Shown: one piece after another, positions 42,420 through 50,764 of the stretch
How positions within the stretch are numbered: position 1 is the first letter of the stretch
How the letters are laid out: each line of letters opens with the position of its first letter
Made by a program: the position numbers and the translations under genes
NCBI GenBank assembly: GCA_046726235.1
Contig: JBKPAD010000001.1
Coordinates: forward strand, 62,001 to 126,000
Length of the DNA stretch: 64,000 nt
Source of the DNA: Nitricoxidireducens sp046726235
GTDB taxonomy: Bacteria; Pseudomonadota; Gammaproteobacteria; Burkholderiales; Rhodocyclaceae
Direction: 5' to 3'
Notes under the pieces: generated by a model
What the model was told of the DNA's origin: nothing
Seen by the model: the letters and a program-made list of their open reading frames with translations, nothing else
The model's database searches: none

Positions 42420-43573
42420 GCTGACTCCTTGACTATGCGTGAGAATTGCGCGGCGATATACGCCATGTCATTTTCATCCAGATGTGGCGCCACCGGAAGG
42501 GCAATCGACTGGTCGCTGATCCGGGCCGCCTGCGGGAAGCGCGTCACATCGTACCCGTACTTGCCCCGATAGTAGGCGAGACGCGGGATCGGATGCGGGT
42601 AATAGACGCTCGTGCCGATGCCCGCGGTGTTGAGACGCGCCACGATGTCGTTGCGGCGCTTGGCCAGCGTCCCGTCAAGCACGATGCTCAAGCAGTAGTG
42701 ACTGTTCACCGCGTCTGCCCCACGGGTGTCCAACACCGCAACGCTCTCAATGCCCGCAAGTCGCTCCTTGAGAGCGGTGAAGTTTGCAGCGCGCCGATCG
42801 AGAATGGCACTGATGCGTTCGAGCTGTTTGCGGCCAATCGCGCAATTGATGTCGCTAAGCCGATAGTTAATGCCGAGCGTCGGCACATCGTACATGCCAG
42901 GGATGCTGCGCTCGGCGAAACTGCGATCGACGCCAAAGGCCCGTGCCTTCGCGACCCGACCTGCCAGTTCCGCGTGACGCGAAAGGAACATGCCGCCGTC
43001 GCCAGTAGTAATGTGCTTGACTGGGTAAAACGAAAAACAGGCCGCATCGCCGAACATGCCGACGTGCTTACCCTTGTAACGCGTGCCGACTGCCAGCGCG
43101 CAGTCCTCGATCACTTTAAGACTGTGTTTCTCGGCAATAGCCATGATTCGGTCCATGTCGCACGGGATGCCGAGGAAATGGACGAGGCCAATAGCCTTCG
43201 TTCGCGGAGTGATGGCGGCCTCGACCAAGGCGGGGTCGATGTTGCCCGTATCCGGCAGGCAGTCGACGAACACGGCACGCGCGCCAACGGCTTCCACCGC
43301 GTGCGCCGTCGCAACGTGCGTCTGTGCCGTCACGATCACTTCGTCGCCGTCGCCAATGCCAAGTTGCCAGTAAGCAAGGTGCAGCGCGGCCATCCCAGAA
43401 CTCAATGACAAGGTATGAGCGCCATCGCCTATGAATTCTGCAAACTCTCGCTCAAAGGCGCGAGCCTGCGGGCCGTGCGTCAGCACGTCGCCCGCCAGCA
43501 CCGCCAGCACGGCCTCCCGCTCGGCCTCAGTGATCCAAGGTCTGCCGAAGGCAATCTTTCGTTCCGAAATCAT
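42416..43573 (-). CDS. DegT/DnrJ/EryC1/StrS family sugar aminotransferase
   Basis: This 385-residue PLP enzyme has SSGMAALHLAY at 58-68, Asp157 in VIEDCALAVG and the PLP lysine Lys186 in SFYPVKHITTGDGG. Downstream NYRLSDINCAIG and VYYPHPIPR are typical of sugar nucleotide aminotransferases such as PseC, WbpE and PglE. It is coupled by ATGA on both sides, to the Gfo/Idh/MocA gene upstream and to the SDR downstream. A 3-keto sugar produced by the Gfo/Idh enzyme (as in WbpB-WbpE) would be a natural substrate. Alternatively it makes the 4-amine of a nonulosonate precursor. Confidence 0.9.
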   Translation of the reverse strand: MISERKIAFGRPWITEAEREAVLAVLAGDVLTHGPQARAFEREFAEFIGDGAHTLSLSSGMAALHLAYWQLGIGDGDEVIVTAQTHVATAHAVEAVGARAVFVDCLPDTGNIDPALVEAAITPRTKAIGLVHFLGIPCDMDRIMAIAEKHSLKVIEDCALAVGTRYKGKHVGMFGDAACFSFYPVKHITTGDGGMFLSRHAELAGRVAKARAFGVDRSFAERSIPGMYDVPTLGINYRLSDINCAIGRKQLERISAILDRRAANFTALKERLAGIESVAVLDTRGADAVNSHYCLSIVLDGTLAKRRNDIVARLNTAGIGTSVYYPHPIPRLAYYRGKYGYDVTRFPQAARISDQSIALPVAPHLDENDMAYIAAQFSRIVKESA

Positions 43574-44583
43574 ACGTACTCGATCCTTTCTTTCTTGCCG
43601 GACGTAACGGCGCGGTCTGCTGCAATGCAGACGCTTATGCCGTCGAAAACGCTCTGCGTTTCCTCGGCGTCTTCCGCGTCGCCGAGGACTGCAGCGACGA
43701 ATTGGGGTACTAGGTCGCCTTTGTCCTCCGGCAGCGGCGACTGGTGGATGTGTGTGGCAGACTCTAGAGGATCGCGCGACCGATGCACGCGCGCCCCGGC
43801 GTCGTCATAGAGGAATGATGCCGTGGTTCCGAACACCCGCATGACATGCTGATGCCGATGCACGCAGCCAAAATTAGCCGTGATGCGCGCCACCATCCCG
43901 GAATCGAAGCCTAGGGTGGCGGCAACGAAATCATTGTAGCGGAAGCCTGTGCCGGTCGTGCAGACGCGGTTACCGGCAGCGGTGGCCCAGACAGGTCGCT
44001 CACGCGTCAGCCACAGCATTAGGTCTATGAGGTGCACGCCACCGCCCTCAAGCACCGAGTAATCCTTCATGTCGCCGCGCCACCCACCGAGGAGCTTATG
44101 CAAACGTCCATACAGGTAGTCGCCGTCGAAGCTGTAGATACTGCCGAAGTCACCGGCCGCAATGCAGTCCCTGAGCCAACGATAGAGCGGCGCCGCACGC
44201 AGTACGAGATTGCTGCGCAGCTTGCGACGGCCCATTGCTTGCCAGCATTCCTTGATCTGCGCGAGCTCCTCTCCCGTGCGGCAAATAGGCTTTTCGACGA
44301 ACACGTGCTTGTCGGCGCGCAGAGCCTGCACAACTTGATCGAAATGCGCGTCGTCGAATGAAGCGATGACAACCACATCAACAGCGGAATCTTCCAACAT
44401 GGCCTCGTAGCTAGGTGCCACTCGGCAGCCGGGAAATTCCGCCGCCAGCCGTCGCGCGCGGTCCGCCTCGATATCGAACAGGTGGAGCAGCCGGCAGCAT
44501 GGAAGCCTTGCGAAGGCGCGCGCATGCCGCTCACCTACACCTAAACCGGCAACGGCAACGCCGAGGACTCTGGCGTCTATCAT
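43570..44583 (-). CDS. Gfo/Idh/MocA family sugar oxidoreductase
   Basis: This 337-residue protein has the N-terminal dinucleotide motif AVAGLGVGERH at 10-20, VVVIASFDDAH and the catalytic-lysine EKP at 97-99, then the alpha/beta substrate domain with YSVLEGGGVHLIDLMLW holding a conserved His. Family members oxidise or reduce sugars or nucleotide sugars with NAD(P). Located between the SpsF-like cytidylyltransferase and a DegT aminotransferase, both coupled by ATGA, it probably prepares a keto group for transamination, similar to WbpB. It may alternatively reduce a precursor. Confidence 0.88.
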   Translation of the reverse strand: MIDARVLGVAVAGLGVGERHARAFARLPCCRLLHLFDIEADRARRLAAEFPGCRVAPSYEAMLEDSAVDVVVIASFDDAHFDQVVQALRADKHVFVEKPICRTGEELAQIKECWQAMGRRKLRSNLVLRAAPLYRWLRDCIAAGDFGSIYSFDGDYLYGRLHKLLGGWRGDMKDYSVLEGGGVHLIDLMLWLTRERPVWATAAGNRVCTTGTGFRYNDFVAATLGFDSGMVARITANFGCVHRHQHVMRVFGTTASFLYDDAGARVHRSRDPLESATHIHQSPLPEDKGDLVPQFVAAVLGDAEDAEETQSVFDGISVCIAADRAVTSGKKERIEYV

Positions 44584-45260
44584 GGCTCGATCACGGCAAA
44601 CCGTGCGTACCCGTCGGCCAATTCAGGCGTCTCTTGGAGTATCCGTTCGACGTGGCGCAGATCGTCCAGCGTATCCACCACAAGCCGGCGTTCCGCCACA
44701 CCGACGTCGGTACTGTGCACACCACGAATGCGGTAACGTTGGCGCTGCCGATAGAAATGCCGCGTCACGTGCTCCTGATCATCTGCATCGAGCGCTTCGG
44801 CGTCCAAGGCGCGAAACACCGAGGTTCGTACGATCTCGACGCTCTGGCCCGGCGGGAAAGTCCTTTCTCTCACGTTACTGATGACGTCCGCGGCCGACTC
44901 GTTGCACGCGGCCCGAGTCATAAGCGCGATGAGTTGCGGGTCGATCAGCGGGCTATCCCCACAGACACGCACGAACCAGTCACACGGCTGCTGGGCGAGG
45001 CAGGACTGAAAGCGTTTGACGACATTACGGAGATCCCCGCGAAAGACGGCTGTGCCGAGCCTGCGTTCGACGTAGTCGGCTAGAACGTCATCAGATGACT
45101 CCTGGCTCGTTACGACAGTGACGCGATCACGGTGCATCACCATGCCAACGCGCTCCACCACATGCGCAATCAGGGGCCGCCCAGCCAGGGGTGCGAGAAC
45201 CTTTCCGGGAAACCGGGACGAACTCATGCGAGCCTGAATGAGAATGCGACAGCCCGTCAT
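44580..45260 (-). CDS. SpsF/NeuA-like cytidylyltransferase
   Basis: This 226-residue protein has ILIQARMSSSRFPGKVLAPLAG at the N-terminus (a nucleotidyltransferase signature shared with SpsF and CMP-sugar synthases), CGDSPLIDPQLI and a compact C-terminal part. SpsF-type proteins occur in pseudaminic and related nonulosonate operons, where they are thought to act as CMP or nucleotide transferases. It is the first gene of the NeuB-containing block and is coupled to the Gfo/Idh gene by ATGA. It is clearly distinct from the KdsB-like protein at 26746. Substrate is inferred to be the NeuB product. Confidence 0.84.
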   Translation of the reverse strand: MTGCRILIQARMSSSRFPGKVLAPLAGRPLIAHVVERVGMVMHRDRVTVVTSQESSDDVLADYVERRLGTAVFRGDLRNVVKRFQSCLAQQPCDWFVRVCGDSPLIDPQLIALMTRAACNESAADVISNVRERTFPPGQSVEIVRTSVFRALDAEALDADDQEHVTRHFYRQRQRYRIRGVHSTDVGVAERRLVVDTLDDLRHVERILQETPELADGYARFAVIEP

Positions 45261-45276
45261 GAGAGCCCGTCAGCCG

Positions 45277-46572
45277 TTACAGCCGCCATAGGCGGTATCC
45301 GCGCTTAGCGACGGCGGCAGGATCGTAGGCCGACTTAATGTCAGCCAAAGTTCCGCCTGGTCTCAGCTTGGCAAGGACCGCTTCAATCGACATGTCGCCA
45401 TACTGGCGGTGCGCGACCGCTGCTACCACTGCATCGGCATCGCCGGGAAGTTCTTCCCAAGACCGCAACTCAATCCCGTATTCGTGCTGTGCTTCACGTG
45501 CATCCGCCAACGGGTCATGCACGGTGACGGAGCAGCCGAATTCCTGAAGCTCGCGCACAAGGTCCGCAACCTTGGAATTTCGCAAATCCGGACAGTTTTC
45601 CTTGAACGTCAGCCCCAGCACAATCACCTTCGCGCCCTTAACGCATGTACCCGCGTGGATCATCTGCTTGACGATCTCGCGCGCAACGTATGGCGCCATG
45701 CCATCATTGATTCGTCTGCCTGCGAGGATGATTTGCGGGTGATAGCCGACCATGTCGGCCTTATGCGTCAGATAGTACGGATCGACACCAATACAATGAC
45801 CGCCTACGAGTCCAGGACGAAAGTTGAGGAAGTTCCATTTGGTCCCCGCAGCCTCGAGCACTTCGGTGCTGTCAATGCCAAAAAGGTGAAAGATAATCGC
45901 CAACTCGTTCATCAGCGCAATGTTGAGATCGCGCTGAGTATTTTCGATCACTTTAGCTGCTTCGGCCACCTTGATAGAGGAAGCGCGGTGCACACCGGCG
46001 CTCACCACGGATTCGTATAGCGCAGCCACCTTTTCCAGTGTGGCAGCATCGTCACCGGAGACAACTTTGACGATAGTAGGGAGCGTGTGCTCCCGGTCTC
46101 CGGGATTGATGCGCTCCGGCGAATAGCCGACGTGAAAATCCCGCTTCCATTGCATGTTGGAATGTCTTTCGAGCACTGGAATACAGATTTCCTCGGTGGC
46201 ACCAGGGTAGACAGTAGACTCATAAATTACCGTGGCGCCCCGCTTCATCTGCCGCCCGACAATTTCTGAAGCACTGACAAGCGGGCCAAAATCTGGCTGA
46301 TGTGCCGCATCGACTGGGGTTGGCACTGCGATAATGATGAAATCGGCCTCCGAAAGCCTTGCTGGATTGGTCGTGCACTGAAGCCCTATGGCGGCGCGCA
46401 ACTCGTCAATCGCGACCTCCCCGTTGGGATCGTTGAATTCACGATAGGCAGCAACCTTCGCCTCTGAGACGTCATACCCGATCGTCATGAACCTCTTGCC
46501 AAACTCAACAGCTAATGGTAAGCCGACGTAGCCTAGGCCAACAATGGCGACGGTATCATGTTCCAGTTTCAC
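45277..46572 (-). CDS. UDP-N-acetylhexosamine 6-dehydrogenase (TviB/WbpA-like)
   Basis: This 431-residue NAD-dependent enzyme oxidises the C6 hydroxyl of a UDP-HexNAc to the carboxylate in two steps. It has GLGYVGLPLAVEF at 12-24, AVPTPVD at 82-88, YESTVYPG at 117-124 and the catalytic Cys260 in VGGHCIGVDPYY. Lys and Asn of the active site fall in EAAKVIENTQRD. It resembles TviB/WbpA/WbpO rather than Ugd (UDP-Glc). The start is GTG at 46572. It may supply UDP-GlcNAcA or UDP-GalNAcA to the polymer, or feed a WbpA-B-E-D-I-like route with other genes here. Confidence 0.88.
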   Translation of the reverse strand: MKLEHDTVAIVGLGYVGLPLAVEFGKRFMTIGYDVSEAKVAAYREFNDPNGEVAIDELRAAIGLQCTTNPARLSEADFIIIAVPTPVDAAHQPDFGPLVSASEIVGRQMKRGATVIYESTVYPGATEEICIPVLERHSNMQWKRDFHVGYSPERINPGDREHTLPTIVKVVSGDDAATLEKVAALYESVVSAGVHRASSIKVAEAAKVIENTQRDLNIALMNELAIIFHLFGIDSTEVLEAAGTKWNFLNFRPGLVGGHCIGVDPYYLTHKADMVGYHPQIILAGRRINDGMAPYVAREIVKQMIHAGTCVKGAKVIVLGLTFKENCPDLRNSKVADLVRELQEFGCSVTVHDPLADAREAQHEYGIELRSWEELPGDADAVVAAVAHRQYGDMSIEAVLAKLRPGGTLADIKSAYDPAAVAKRGYRLWRL

Positions 46573-46612
46573 GTTACGCTTTCAATTGATATTTTAGGCG
46601 CGAAGCGCCCTT

Positions 46613-46646
46613 CCAGAGGAGCAAGTTCATGCTTGCTGACCTCTGG
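46613..46646. repeat. Intercistronic hairpin upstream of the UDP-HexNAc dehydrogenase
   Basis: CCAGAGGAGCAAG at 46613-46625 pairs with CTTGCTGACCTCTGG at 46632-46646 across a 6-base loop, with a 2-base bulge. A smaller GGCGC-GAA-GCGCC hairpin lies at 46597-46609. It is in the only sizeable gap near the start of the minus-strand run and could be a processing or attenuation element. No poly-U tract follows. Confidence 0.45.
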
Positions 46647-46672
46647 TCCGCGACCATCGTCGCTCCCTGACT

Positions 46673-47680
46673 TCAGTTCCCGTAGTAGTCTTTGTACCAT
46701 TCGACGAAGCACCGCACCCCATCTTCCATCTGTGTTGCTGGAGCAAAGCCAATCATTGCCTGTAGGTCACCGGTTTCGGCATAGGTGGCAGGAACATCCC
46801 CGTCCTGTATGGGAAGGAAATTCTTCTTTGCCTTAACCCCCAACGCATGCTCCAATGCACCGATGTATGCCATCAATTCTACGGGCCGGTGGTTCCCGAC
46901 GTTCAACACTCGCCAAGGAGCCCAACTTGAGGCCGGATCTGGGGCATCCTTATCGAACCCGGGATTGGCCGCTGGCGGCAAATCGAGTACACGAACGACA
47001 CTTTCGGCAATGTCATCGATATAGGTGAAGTCGCGCTGCATCCGCCCGTAATTAAAGACGTCGATTGGCCGACCTTCTAGGATAGCCTTAGTAAAAAGGA
47101 ATGGGGCCATGTCCGGCCGCCCCCAAGGTCCATACACGGTGAAGAAGCGTAGACCAGTCGCGGGCACTGCGTACAGGTGACTATAAGCATGTGCCATAAG
47201 TTCGTTTGCCTTCTTCGAAGCCGCATAAAGACTAACGGGATGATCAACGTTGTCGTGCTCTGAAAACGGCATGCGCGTATTACCGCCATATACGCTCGAA
47301 CTTGACGCGAACACGAGGTGCTTCACACCTATCTGGCGGCAACCCTCAAGGATATTTGCAAAACCAACGAGATTCGCATCCACGTAAGCGTACGGGTTAC
47401 GAAGTGAATAGCGCACGCCAGCCTGCGCCGCAAGATGAATCACCGCATCTGGCCGTTGCTCTGCGAAAATCTTCTCCATAGCCGATCTATCGGCAACGTC
47501 GACAACGATGTCGCTGAACATCGATTGAGGAGTCAGACGGTAAAGTCGGGCCCGCTTGAGTGATACGTCATAGTAATCGTCGAGATTATCGATGCCGACC
47601 ACTTCGTCGCCCCGCGCCAGCAAGCGCTCGGCGACATGCATGCCGATAAAGCCCGCAGCACCAGTAACAAGGACTCTCAC
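46673..47680 (-). CDS. UDP-glucuronate 4-epimerase-like SDR
   Basis: This 335-residue SDR has GAAGFIGMHVAERL at 7-20, the family-typical DNLDDYYDVSLKRARL at 31-46, HLAAQAGVRYSLRNP, SSSSVYGG and the catalytic Tyr152 and Lys156 in YAASK, then FFTVYGPWGRPDMA. These match UDP-GlcA 4-epimerases, which produce UDP-GalA. With the UDP-HexNAc dehydrogenase next to it, an N-acetylated uronic acid substrate, as for TviC/WbpP, is possible. The start is GTG at 47680. The gene follows the core GT2 gene by 30 bases. Confidence 0.88.
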   Translation of the reverse strand: MRVLVTGAAGFIGMHVAERLLARGDEVVGIDNLDDYYDVSLKRARLYRLTPQSMFSDIVVDVADRSAMEKIFAEQRPDAVIHLAAQAGVRYSLRNPYAYVDANLVGFANILEGCRQIGVKHLVFASSSSVYGGNTRMPFSEHDNVDHPVSLYAASKKANELMAHAYSHLYAVPATGLRFFTVYGPWGRPDMAPFLFTKAILEGRPIDVFNYGRMQRDFTYIDDIAESVVRVLDLPPAANPGFDKDAPDPASSWAPWRVLNVGNHRPVELMAYIGALEHALGVKAKKNFLPIQDGDVPATYAETGDLQAMIGFAPATQMEDGVRCFVEWYKDYYGN

Positions 47681-47710
47681 CGTCTTCTCGCGGAAAAAAA
47701 ACGGGCCATT

Positions 47711-48475
47711 TTACTTGACCTTAGAGCGCTGTGCTTGGACCATCTTTGCGTACTTAGAGAAACTGTTAACACATCCGATTACGATGTGGACTAAACCAGG
47801 AAGCCCGTCGAGGATACCAAGACGAAAAAAATAAAACTTGACGAAGCGAATCAACGGCGAAAGCACTATGTGCATGGCCGTCGCGCTTTTCCCGCGCGCG
47901 ACGGCTTCGCGAGCTGCAAGCGTCGTGTAGCGGTTTTGCTTGGCGATATAGTCATGGATCGTTTCGGCTGATTCATGCATCAAGTCGCCTGTGAGCGAAC
48001 CCGCAGAGCCGCCAGAAACTACTTTCTCATGTACGACGTCGCCGGACCAGCACGCATGTCGACGGTCAAACAAACGCACACTCCAGTCAGGATAGCCTTC
48101 GCCGTGTCGTAGATAGCGGCCCATGAAGCGATTGCAGCGGGCAAAACGAAAAGCGCGGTAGCGCGGCTCGACGAGCGCCGCCTCGATGCTCCTACGTAAC
48201 CGTTCGCTGACCCGCTCATCCGCGTCGACACATAGAACCCAGTCATGCTTCGCCTGCTCGACGGCAAACTGCTTCTGCGGACCAAAACCGCGCCATTCCA
48301 ATTGAATGACGTGAGCGCCATGGCGTTCGGCAAGGTCGACCGTTCCGTCGGTACTTCCGGAATCCACAACCACGATCTCGTCGCAGAACGCCACCGAGCG
48401 CAGGCACGCTTCCAGCTGCGACGCGGCGTTGAGCGTGATGATGACGGCGGAAAGCGGTTGCCGGGCGGCGGACAT
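47711..48475 (-). CDS. Core/lipid glycosyltransferase family 2 (WaaE/KdtX-like)
   Basis: This 254-residue GT-A transferase has SAVIITLNAASQLEACL, VVDSGSTDGTVDLAE, FGPQKQFAVEQAKHDWVLCVDADE with its DAD metal motif, and FVKFYFFRLGILDGLPGLVH near the C-terminus. This pattern is characteristic of WaaE-type LPS-core glucosyltransferases, which add a hexose to the first core heptose. It is divergent from waaC (58 bases between), which supports a core or initiating role. The ATG at 48475 starts MSAARQPLS; the long extension to 48745 runs antisense to waaC and is rejected. It is the first gene of the 33 kb minus-strand run. Confidence 0.88.
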   Translation of the reverse strand: MSAARQPLSAVIITLNAASQLEACLRSVAFCDEIVVVDSGSTDGTVDLAERHGAHVIQLEWRGFGPQKQFAVEQAKHDWVLCVDADERVSERLRRSIEAALVEPRYRAFRFARCNRFMGRYLRHGEGYPDWSVRLFDRRHACWSGDVVHEKVVSGGSAGSLTGDLMHESAETIHDYIAKQNRYTTLAAREAVARGKSATAMHIVLSPLIRFVKFYFFRLGILDGLPGLVHIVIGCVNSFSKYAKMVQAQRSKVK

Positions 48476-48483
48476 CGGGCGGG

Positions 48484-48489
48484 TATAAT
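48484..48489 (+). promoter_or_regulatory. Candidate -10 element for waaC-waaA
   Basis: A perfect TATAAT lies 45 bases upstream of the waaC ATG. TTGCCG at 48458-48463 is the nearest -35-like sequence, with a 20-base spacer. The -35 overlaps the first codons of the divergent GT2. Confidence 0.4.
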
Positions 48490-48533
48490 TTTGCGAGGGG
48501 TGCCATTGTAAGGTCTGGCGCCGGTTTGGGGCC

Positions 48534-49502
48534 ATGCGCATCCTTCTCGTCAAGACTTCGTCGCTCGGCGACGTCATCCATAACCTCCCTGTCGCCAGCG
48601 ATCTGGCGCGCCGGTTTCCCGGCTGCGCGCTCGATTGGGTGGTGGAGGAATCCTTCGCGGATCTGCCGCGGCTGCATCCGGCCGTGCAGCGCGTATTCCC
48701 GGTCGCGGTTCGGCGCTGGCGCAGGAACCTGATGTCTGGCGCCACCTGGGCGGAGATGCGCGCTTTCCGGCGTGAGCTCCAAAGGGATGCTTATGACAGG
48801 GTTCTCGATACCCAAGGCCTGCTCAAGAGCGGGCTGGTCGCGGCGCAGGCGCGGCTCGCACCGGGCGGGACCCGCTGCGGCTTCGACAGGAAGTCGGTGC
48901 GGGAGCCGATCGCCTCCCGCTTCTACGATCGCTCCTTCGCGGTCGCGCGCGACCTGCATGCCGTCGAGCGCAATCGCCGGCTTGCCGCGGCCGCGTTCGG
49001 CTATGCGCTCGACGACCTTCCGCTCGATTACGGCATCGCCGCCGAGCCGTTGCAGGCCGACTGGCTGCCGCGCCGCGAGTACGCCGTGCTGCTGACGGCG
49101 ACGTCGCGCGCCGACAAGCTGTGGCCGGAGCCGGACTGGCGCGGCCTCGGTTCGGCCTTGATCGCGACCGGGCTTTCCTGCGTGCTGCCGGCAGGGAGCG
49201 GCGAGGAGCGCGAGCGCGCATCACGTCTCGCAACCGCGCTTGGACGTTCCGTCGCGGCGCCGCCGATGGGCTTGGCAGAAATTGCGCAGTTGCTCGCGGG
49301 CGCAAGGCTCGTGGTCGGCGTGGATACCGGCCTCGTGCATCTGGCGGCCGCGCTTGGCCGGCCGACGATCGGCATCTATTGCGCGTCGGATCCGGGACTC
49401 ACCGGCGTGCTCGCCGATCGAAATGCCGTCAATCTAGGCGCCCGCAATCAGCCGCCTTCCGCGGCGGCCGTCGCCGCGGCGGCGCTGGCACTGCTCGGCT
49501 GA
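48534..49502 (+). CDS. waaC: LPS heptosyltransferase I
   Basis: This 322-residue GT9 (GT-B) transferase adds the first L-glycero-D-manno-heptose to Kdo2-lipid A on the cytoplasmic face of the inner membrane. It begins MRILLVKTSSLGDVIHNLPV, contains WVVEESFADLP at 35-45 and LDTQGLLKSG, and ends with the donor-binding VGVDTGLVHLAAALGRPTIG. Length and order match WaaC. It is coupled to waaA by TGATG. This gene marks the visible rise in GC compared with the polysaccharide locus upstream. Confidence 0.95.
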   Translation: MRILLVKTSSLGDVIHNLPVASDLARRFPGCALDWVVEESFADLPRLHPAVQRVFPVAVRRWRRNLMSGATWAEMRAFRRELQRDAYDRVLDTQGLLKSGLVAAQARLAPGGTRCGFDRKSVREPIASRFYDRSFAVARDLHAVERNRRLAAAAFGYALDDLPLDYGIAAEPLQADWLPRREYAVLLTATSRADKLWPEPDWRGLGSALIATGLSCVLPAGSGEERERASRLATALGRSVAAPPMGLAEIAQLLAGARLVVGVDTGLVHLAAALGRPTIGIYCASDPGLTGVLADRNAVNLGARNQPPSAAAVAAAALALLG

Positions 49503-50764
49503 TGGCCCGACTCCTTTACACGCTTGCGCTGATCGCCCTCTTGCCCTGGGCGATCCTGCACCTGCTGTGGCGCGCGCGACGTCAGCCCGCCTACCTGCGG
49601 CATTGGGGGGAACGCTTCGGGAGTTTCGCGCCGGCCCGCTCCTCGGCGCCGCTGATCTGGCTCCATGCGGTGTCCGTCGGCGAGACGCGCGCCGCACAGC
49701 CGCTCGTCGCCGCGTTGCGCAGTCGCTATCCTGATCACCGCATCCTGATCACCCACATGACGCCGACCGGGCGCGAGACGTCCGAATCGATCTTCGGCGA
49801 TACCGTCGAGCGCTGCTATCTGCCCTACGACACGCCGTGGGCGATGCGCCGCTTCCTGCGGCACTTCTGGCCGCAGATCGGCCTGATCATGGAAACCGAG
49901 CTCTGGCCGAACCTGATCGCCGCGTGCCGCACCGCCGGCATCCCATTGCTGCTGGTCAACGCCCGCCTTTCCGAACGCTCCGCGCGCCGCTATGCCCGCT
50001 TTCCCCGCCTCAGCCGCGAAGCCATCGGCAGCCTCGCGGCGGTATCGAGCATCGGCGACGGCGACGCGCAACGGCTTCGCGCCCTGGGCGCCCGGGAAGT
50101 GGAGGTGTTCGGCAGCGTCAAGTTCGACCTCGCGCCGCCCGACTCGCAACTGGCGCTGGCTGTCGAGTTCCGCCGGCGCCTCGGTGGCCGTCCCGTCTTC
50201 CTGTGCGCCAGCACGCGCGAAGGCGAGGAGGCGGCGATCCTGGATGCCTGGCGGCAGCGCTCGGATGCGCAGGCCATTCTCGCGATCGTGCCGCGGCATC
50301 CGCAACGCTTCGATGCGGTCGCCGCGCTGGCCGAGTCGAAGGGAATGGCAGTCTCGCGTCGCAGCGCCGGCAGCGACTTGCCGGCGGGAACACAAGTCTG
50401 GATCGGCGACAGCATGGGCGAGATGTTCGCCTACTACGCCGCGGCCGACGTCGCCTTCGTCGGCGGCAGCCTGCTCGACTACGGCAGCCAGAACCTGATC
50501 GAGCCCTGTGCCGTTGGCACGCCGGTGCTGATCGGACAGTCGACCTTCAATTTTCCCGATGCGGCACGCGAAGCCTTGGCCTGCGGCGCTGCTCGGGCCA
50601 TCGTCAGCGCCGAGGAACTCGTCGCAGCCGCGCTCGGCTTGCTGGGCGACGAACCGGCGCGAACGGCGATGGGCGAAGCCGGCAAGGCCTTCGCCGCGCG
50701 CCATCGCGGCGCGACGGCGCGCAACCTCGAACTGATTTCCCGCTTTATTCCAGCAGCGCGTTGA
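49502..50764 (+). CDS. waaA: 3-deoxy-D-manno-octulosonic acid transferase
   Basis: This 420-residue GT30 enzyme transfers KDO from CMP-KDO to lipid IVA. It has an N-terminal membrane anchor (LLYTLALIALLPWAIL), the catalytic Glu61 in HAVSVGETRAAQPL, METELWPNL and the donor site SLLDYGSQNLIEPCAVGTPVL. The ATG at 49502 overlaps the waaC stop; longer in-frame starts within waaC are not credible. Its 3' end overlaps the convergent tolC gene by 20 bases. It needs CMP-KDO from a housekeeping KdsB that is not obvious in the window, so the KdsB-like protein at 26746 is probably dedicated to another sugar. Confidence 0.95.
   Translation: MARLLYTLALIALLPWAILHLLWRARRQPAYLRHWGERFGSFAPARSSAPLIWLHAVSVGETRAAQPLVAALRSRYPDHRILITHMTPTGRETSESIFGDTVERCYLPYDTPWAMRRFLRHFWPQIGLIMETELWPNLIAACRTAGIPLLLVNARLSERSARRYARFPRLSREAIGSLAAVSSIGDGDAQRLRALGAREVEVFGSVKFDLAPPDSQLALAVEFRRRLGGRPVFLCASTREGEEAAILDAWRQRSDAQAILAIVPRHPQRFDAVAALAESKGMAVSRRSAGSDLPAGTQVWIGDSMGEMFAYYAAADVAFVGGSLLDYGSQNLIEPCAVGTPVLIGQSTFNFPDAAREALACGAARAIVSAEELVAAALGLLGDEPARTAMGEAGKAFAARHRGATARNLELISRFIPAAR

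Noticed and set aside
49121..49501. N-terminal extension of the waaA frame into waaC
   Set aside because: The ATG at 49502 gives a normal WaaA N-terminus with membrane anchor and a TGATG overlap with waaC.
49448..50704. Long minus-strand frame opposite waaA
   Set aside because: Antisense shadow of a strongly recognised WaaA; low-complexity composition.
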